Positions 36,201 through 64,000 of a stretch of 64,000 nucleotides of DNA are shown here, in pieces; within the stretch, counting starts at the first letter, position 1, and each line of letters begins with the position of its first letter. The stretch covers positions 246,927 to 310,926 of the forward strand of contig SSNP01000249.1 in the NCBI GenBank assembly GCA_006937955.1. The letters are read 5' to 3'. The position numbers were made by a program, and so were the translations under genes. Under the pieces are notes generated by a model, which was not told the DNA's origin, searched no databases, and saw only the letters and a list, made by a program, of their open reading frames with translations. The DNA is from Pachypanchax playfairii. Its lineage: Eukaryota > Chordata > Actinopteri > Cyprinodontiformes > Aplocheilidae.

Positions 36201-37465
36201 AATCATAATCATCCAGTTGGATCACGGAGTCAGAAATGTTGATGTAAAACCAAATTTCAGTCAAAACAAAAGCTTCTAACTTTGTGCTGCGAGTCTCTTG
36301 TGAGTGCAGCCTGTCTGGCCCCTAGTTTTTAAATAATATATACTGCATATGTGTATTTTTCCTTTCAGGGCTTAGAAACATATTCAGTTTAGTTCACAGA
36401 AAGGTTAAAAAGGATGAGAGTGAACTCTGGAAAAATGTCACTATTTGTTGTATTAGTCACACTAAAATACACTCGAGCAGGTTAAAACTCTTGTTCCACC
36501 GCTGTTTCGATGTGGCACCAAGAAGGATATTAAGTTTCTACATTGTGAGGATGTGAGGGGATTTCCATGGTGACATTATTAGTTTCACCCTTCTTAGAGA
36601 GACGTTCTTTCATTAAAGGTTTGGGACATTCCACAGTTGTCTTTGTCGGTTTCCTGACAGCCCATTCATGAAACCTGAGTCAGTTGCTCAAGGCTAAAGA
36701 TGCGGTGACCAATAACTAACATCGTTATGATTCTCCACAGTGGCTTTGATTTTGTGTGTGTGTGTGTTTTTAAACTAAAAGTACATTGTTTAAGTGAAAT
36801 GAATTACTTTAATTGCATTTTTTTAAACTAGACTTTGAAACTTTGTGATAGGAAAGAAATTTAGTATGTTTTTTCTACATTTGTGTCAGGTTTTCAGAGT
36901 GATTGTGGTCTGGCATGTCATTTGCTCTCTTGACAACTGCAATTATTCTTCAGAGGAAAAACATAAAAAAGAGAAGAACTGTGCCCCTCATCCAACAAAA
37001 GCAGATCATGTTTGCATAAAAAAGAGATGCTCTAGACATGATGAGAGTCCTTTGAATGTGACATTTAGCGCAGTTGATTGTAAAAAAAAAAAGAGGGAAT
37101 CATGTTCGCTCATGCTTTTAAACTTGCGATTATCAGGCCACTACTAAGTAATGAGAAGAATGAACAGAGAAATCTTGTGGTACTGCCCTATTGTCAGGTT
37201 ATTATATTTTCCAGCTTGTCATGATTAAAAACAATTTGTCATATCCTCATAAAAACCACAAGGCCTGGAGAAAATCTGCTCAGGAGGATCAATCTCTTTG
37301 GTCACGAGTCAGGTGTTTGACAGATTCATTTCTTATTTCTATACAAATTTAAAAATTATGTTCATCTGCTCTGAATAGTTTTATAGCACTGACACTCCTT
37401 TTGTGCTCCACTTGTCAACTTTTATTATGCACCCATTTTCAGCTACAAGGACTCTAAGGAAATGA
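33283..37465. other. Intergenic, no gene seen
   Basis: Mostly AT-rich. The island at about 34730-34930 is GC-richer with a GGTGGA-type tract; its overlapping frames on both strands (poly-Gly, poly-Pro) reflect composition. No repeat family or splice-bounded exon was recognised. Confidence 0.5.
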
Positions 37466-37562
37466 CTAAAATCCATCCATCCATCCATCCGTTTTCTAAA
37501 TCTGCTTCTTCCTTTTCAGGGTCGCAGGGGACTGGTGCCTATCTTCAGCAGTCTTTGGGCGA
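37466..37562 (-). mobile_element. SINE 3'-end fragment (minus strand)
   Basis: Contains (CATC)n followed by text whose reverse complement includes GGCACCAG and GCGACCCTGA. That is the 3' tail of the same SINE family as the copy at 62003-62300, ending in the usual GGATGGATGG run. Only the 3' tail is present. Confidence 0.65.
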
Positions 37563-37699
37563 GAGAAATGACAAAAATAATCATCCAAATTAATAAATAA
37601 AACTTCAGAAAATCTGGAGTAAAAATATCAAGACAATATTACAAAAATAAATTTCTTTAAATTAAAATGTAATAATGAATAAAATGTGTGGCAGAAGCT

Positions 37700-37854
37700 T
37701 TTTGTTGCAGGGATAATGAGTTTCTCGAGGACTGTGCCTTTAAGAGAACCCGGAAGTACTTCTTGTGTACCGGATGAATTTACTTTCAATGTGACCTAGT
37801 CTTGGTTGTGTTTATGTTTCGTTGTGTGTTCAAAACTAATTTAAAGTCCACAAA
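37700..37854 (+). promoter_or_regulatory. mrpl33: mrpl33 promoter with ETS site
   Basis: An ETS/GABP-type core CGGAAGT lies at 37751-37757, about 100 bp before the start codon, and a second inverted core (CTTCCGG) lies near 37951 in intron 1. ETS-driven, TATA-less promoters are typical of nuclear genes for mitochondrial ribosomal proteins. The start site was not determined. Confidence 0.5.
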
Positions 37855-38514
37855 ATGTTTCTTACAACCGTGAACTGTGAGTATCGAAGTCCTTAATGAG
37901 TTTATCTGAAAAACCAGATGTTTGTTTGCGCACGCGGTTTCGAGCTAAAGCTTCCGGTTGTATCCGCTACGATTTTTCGATGCTGCATTTAAATCAGTTT
38001 TTTGTGTATGTTTGTTAAATCCTGATGTATTTTTGTTGTTATGTAACATTAAATGTCACATGTTCTTTTTCAGTGGCTAAAGCCAAATCTAAGTAAGTGA
38101 AGAGTCTGTATATTTGAGTTGATTACAGTGTTGACTCCCAGTAATGATGCTTTAATTTGGGTTTTTCTCCATCAGAACCATCCTGGTGCAGATGGTTAGT
38201 GCTGCTGGGACAGGATACTTCTTCAACACCAAGAGGAGCCGTCTCAAAGAAAAACTGGTGCTGCGTAAACATGACCCGTTTGGTAAGATTAAAATCAATA
38301 ACTGTTCCCTGATATTACCTTAATTATATTTCAGACTCTGTTGGAAGACATGAATTATTTACTCCATCAGAACAACTTCAGTAAATCAGCTGATATTTAT
38401 GTGCATGAATAAGATACTGAGCCCAGTAGTTATAATTAATACATTTGTTTTTTTGTCTTTGCAGTGAATAAGCACGTCTTATTCTTTGAAAAGAGAAAAA
38501 TCAAATCGATTTAA
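37855..38514 (+). CDS. mrpl33: Mitochondrial ribosomal protein L33 (bL33m)
   Basis: Four exons, 37855-37876, 38074-38092, 38176-38282 and 38465-38514, join in phase to 198 nt (65 aa plus stop), the same length as human MRPL33. The product begins MFLTTV, continues ILVQMVSAAGTG, FFNTKR and LKEKLVLRKHDP, and ends EKRKIKS then I, a clear bL33 match. It is a component of the mitochondrial large ribosomal subunit. All four exons have GT-AG borders, the second only 19 nt long. An AATAAA at 38767-38772 ends the transcript near 38790. No defect is seen. Confidence 0.97.
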
Positions 38515-38766
38515 TGATGCGTGAGAGAACATGAACAACAAACTTGCATCAAACAGACAGTTTTCATGTCATGGATTACATGGAGTACCATCAGGATTAT
38601 TTTAGATCGGCTTCTGTCCTCAGAAGATTCAAAAGTCTGCAGAGCAAATGGAGCTTCAACAAGATGATCTACTGAGGAAACTTCACACAAAAAAGGACCA
38701 ACTCAAGTTTCAGGATCTGTTAAATGTTTCATTATCTGGGAGATTTGATCTCTTGTGGGATTTTTC

Positions 38767-38813
38767 AATAAATTATATCAATATATATCTTTAAACCTTT
38801 AACAGTCTTTTAT
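38767..38813. terminator. Facing polyadenylation signals of mrpl33 and rbks
   Basis: Plus-strand AATAAA at 38767-38772 (mrpl33) and minus-strand AATAAA (TTTATT at 38808-38813, rbks) face each other across 35 bases. Cleavage 10-30 nt past each would make the two mRNA 3' ends meet or overlap. Confidence 0.7.
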
Positions 38814-38869
38814 TGTCACATCTGCTCAGTAATTCTGACTGTGTGTAAAACTTCACAGTACGTCTTGTT

Positions 38870-63932
<25,063 letters not shown>

Positions 63933-63988
63933 TATCTGATGATCAAAACACACTTTTTTATTCCTTCAGTTATTGTTTAAAGTCTTAC

Positions 63989-64000
63989 CTGCATTACGCA
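63989..64000 (-). other. rbks: Possible 5' exon edge of rbks, cut by window end
   Basis: On the minus strand the last 12 bases read TGCGTAATGCAG and are followed by GTAAGA, a strong donor. The acceptor ATCATCAG before 63935 would define a 53-nt intron and add MQI, or a longer N-terminus from beyond the window, in frame with the ATG at 63932. Human RBKS has about ten more N-terminal residues, so this is plausible. Confidence 0.35.

Overview
This window is nuclear DNA from a vertebrate, almost certainly a ray-finned (teleost) fish. It is AT-rich, genes are split by GT-AG introns, and it carries teleost-type tRNA-derived SINEs, decayed LINEs, hAT-like elements and long microsatellites. Five genes were assembled by hand from splice sites, reading phase and remembered family sequences. 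Four are confidently named. Their content matches the human 2p23 neighbourhood SUPT7L, SLC4A1AP, MRPL33, RBKS.

Layout. Positions 1-930 hold the 5' coding part of supt7l (minus strand, cut by the window start). About 0.9 kb of AT-rich DNA, probably a shared divergent promoter, separates it from slc4a1ap/kanadaptin (1843-7078, plus, 14 exons, 766 codons). Converging on it is an unrecognised five-exon minus-strand gene (8762-20458, 280 codons). Its CCAAT/CRE-like promoter lies near 20.9 kb and its introns hold two hAT-like elements. From 21.0 to 37.7 kb is a gene-poor interval with LINE remnants, a trinucleotide repeat, an unusual 23-bp-arm hairpin and a weak candidate for a small spliced gene at 31.2-32.7 kb. 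mrpl33 (37855-38514, plus, 4 exons, 65 aa) follows. It is tail to tail with rbks, ribokinase (38870-63932, minus, 8 coding exons, 312 aa), whose introns fill the rest of the window.

The genes do not form one pathway. supt7l encodes a subunit of the SAGA/STAGA transcription coactivator. slc4a1ap encodes an FHA-domain nuclear protein. mrpl33 encodes a mitochondrial large-subunit ribosomal protein. rbks phosphorylates ribose. They share architecture: one divergent pair and two convergent pairs, the mrpl33/rbks pair with polyadenylation signals only about 35 bp apart.

Beyond genes, the more notable signals are the unrecognised gene, a 957-bp hAT-like element with near-perfect terminal repeats, the hairpin at 33.2 kb, a CpG-rich island inside an rbks intron, several non-repetitive intronic islands that look like conserved regulatory elements, and a possible 53-nt intron at the 5' end of rbks. 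No clearly new biological system was found. Every call is from reading alone; no search or alignment was run.
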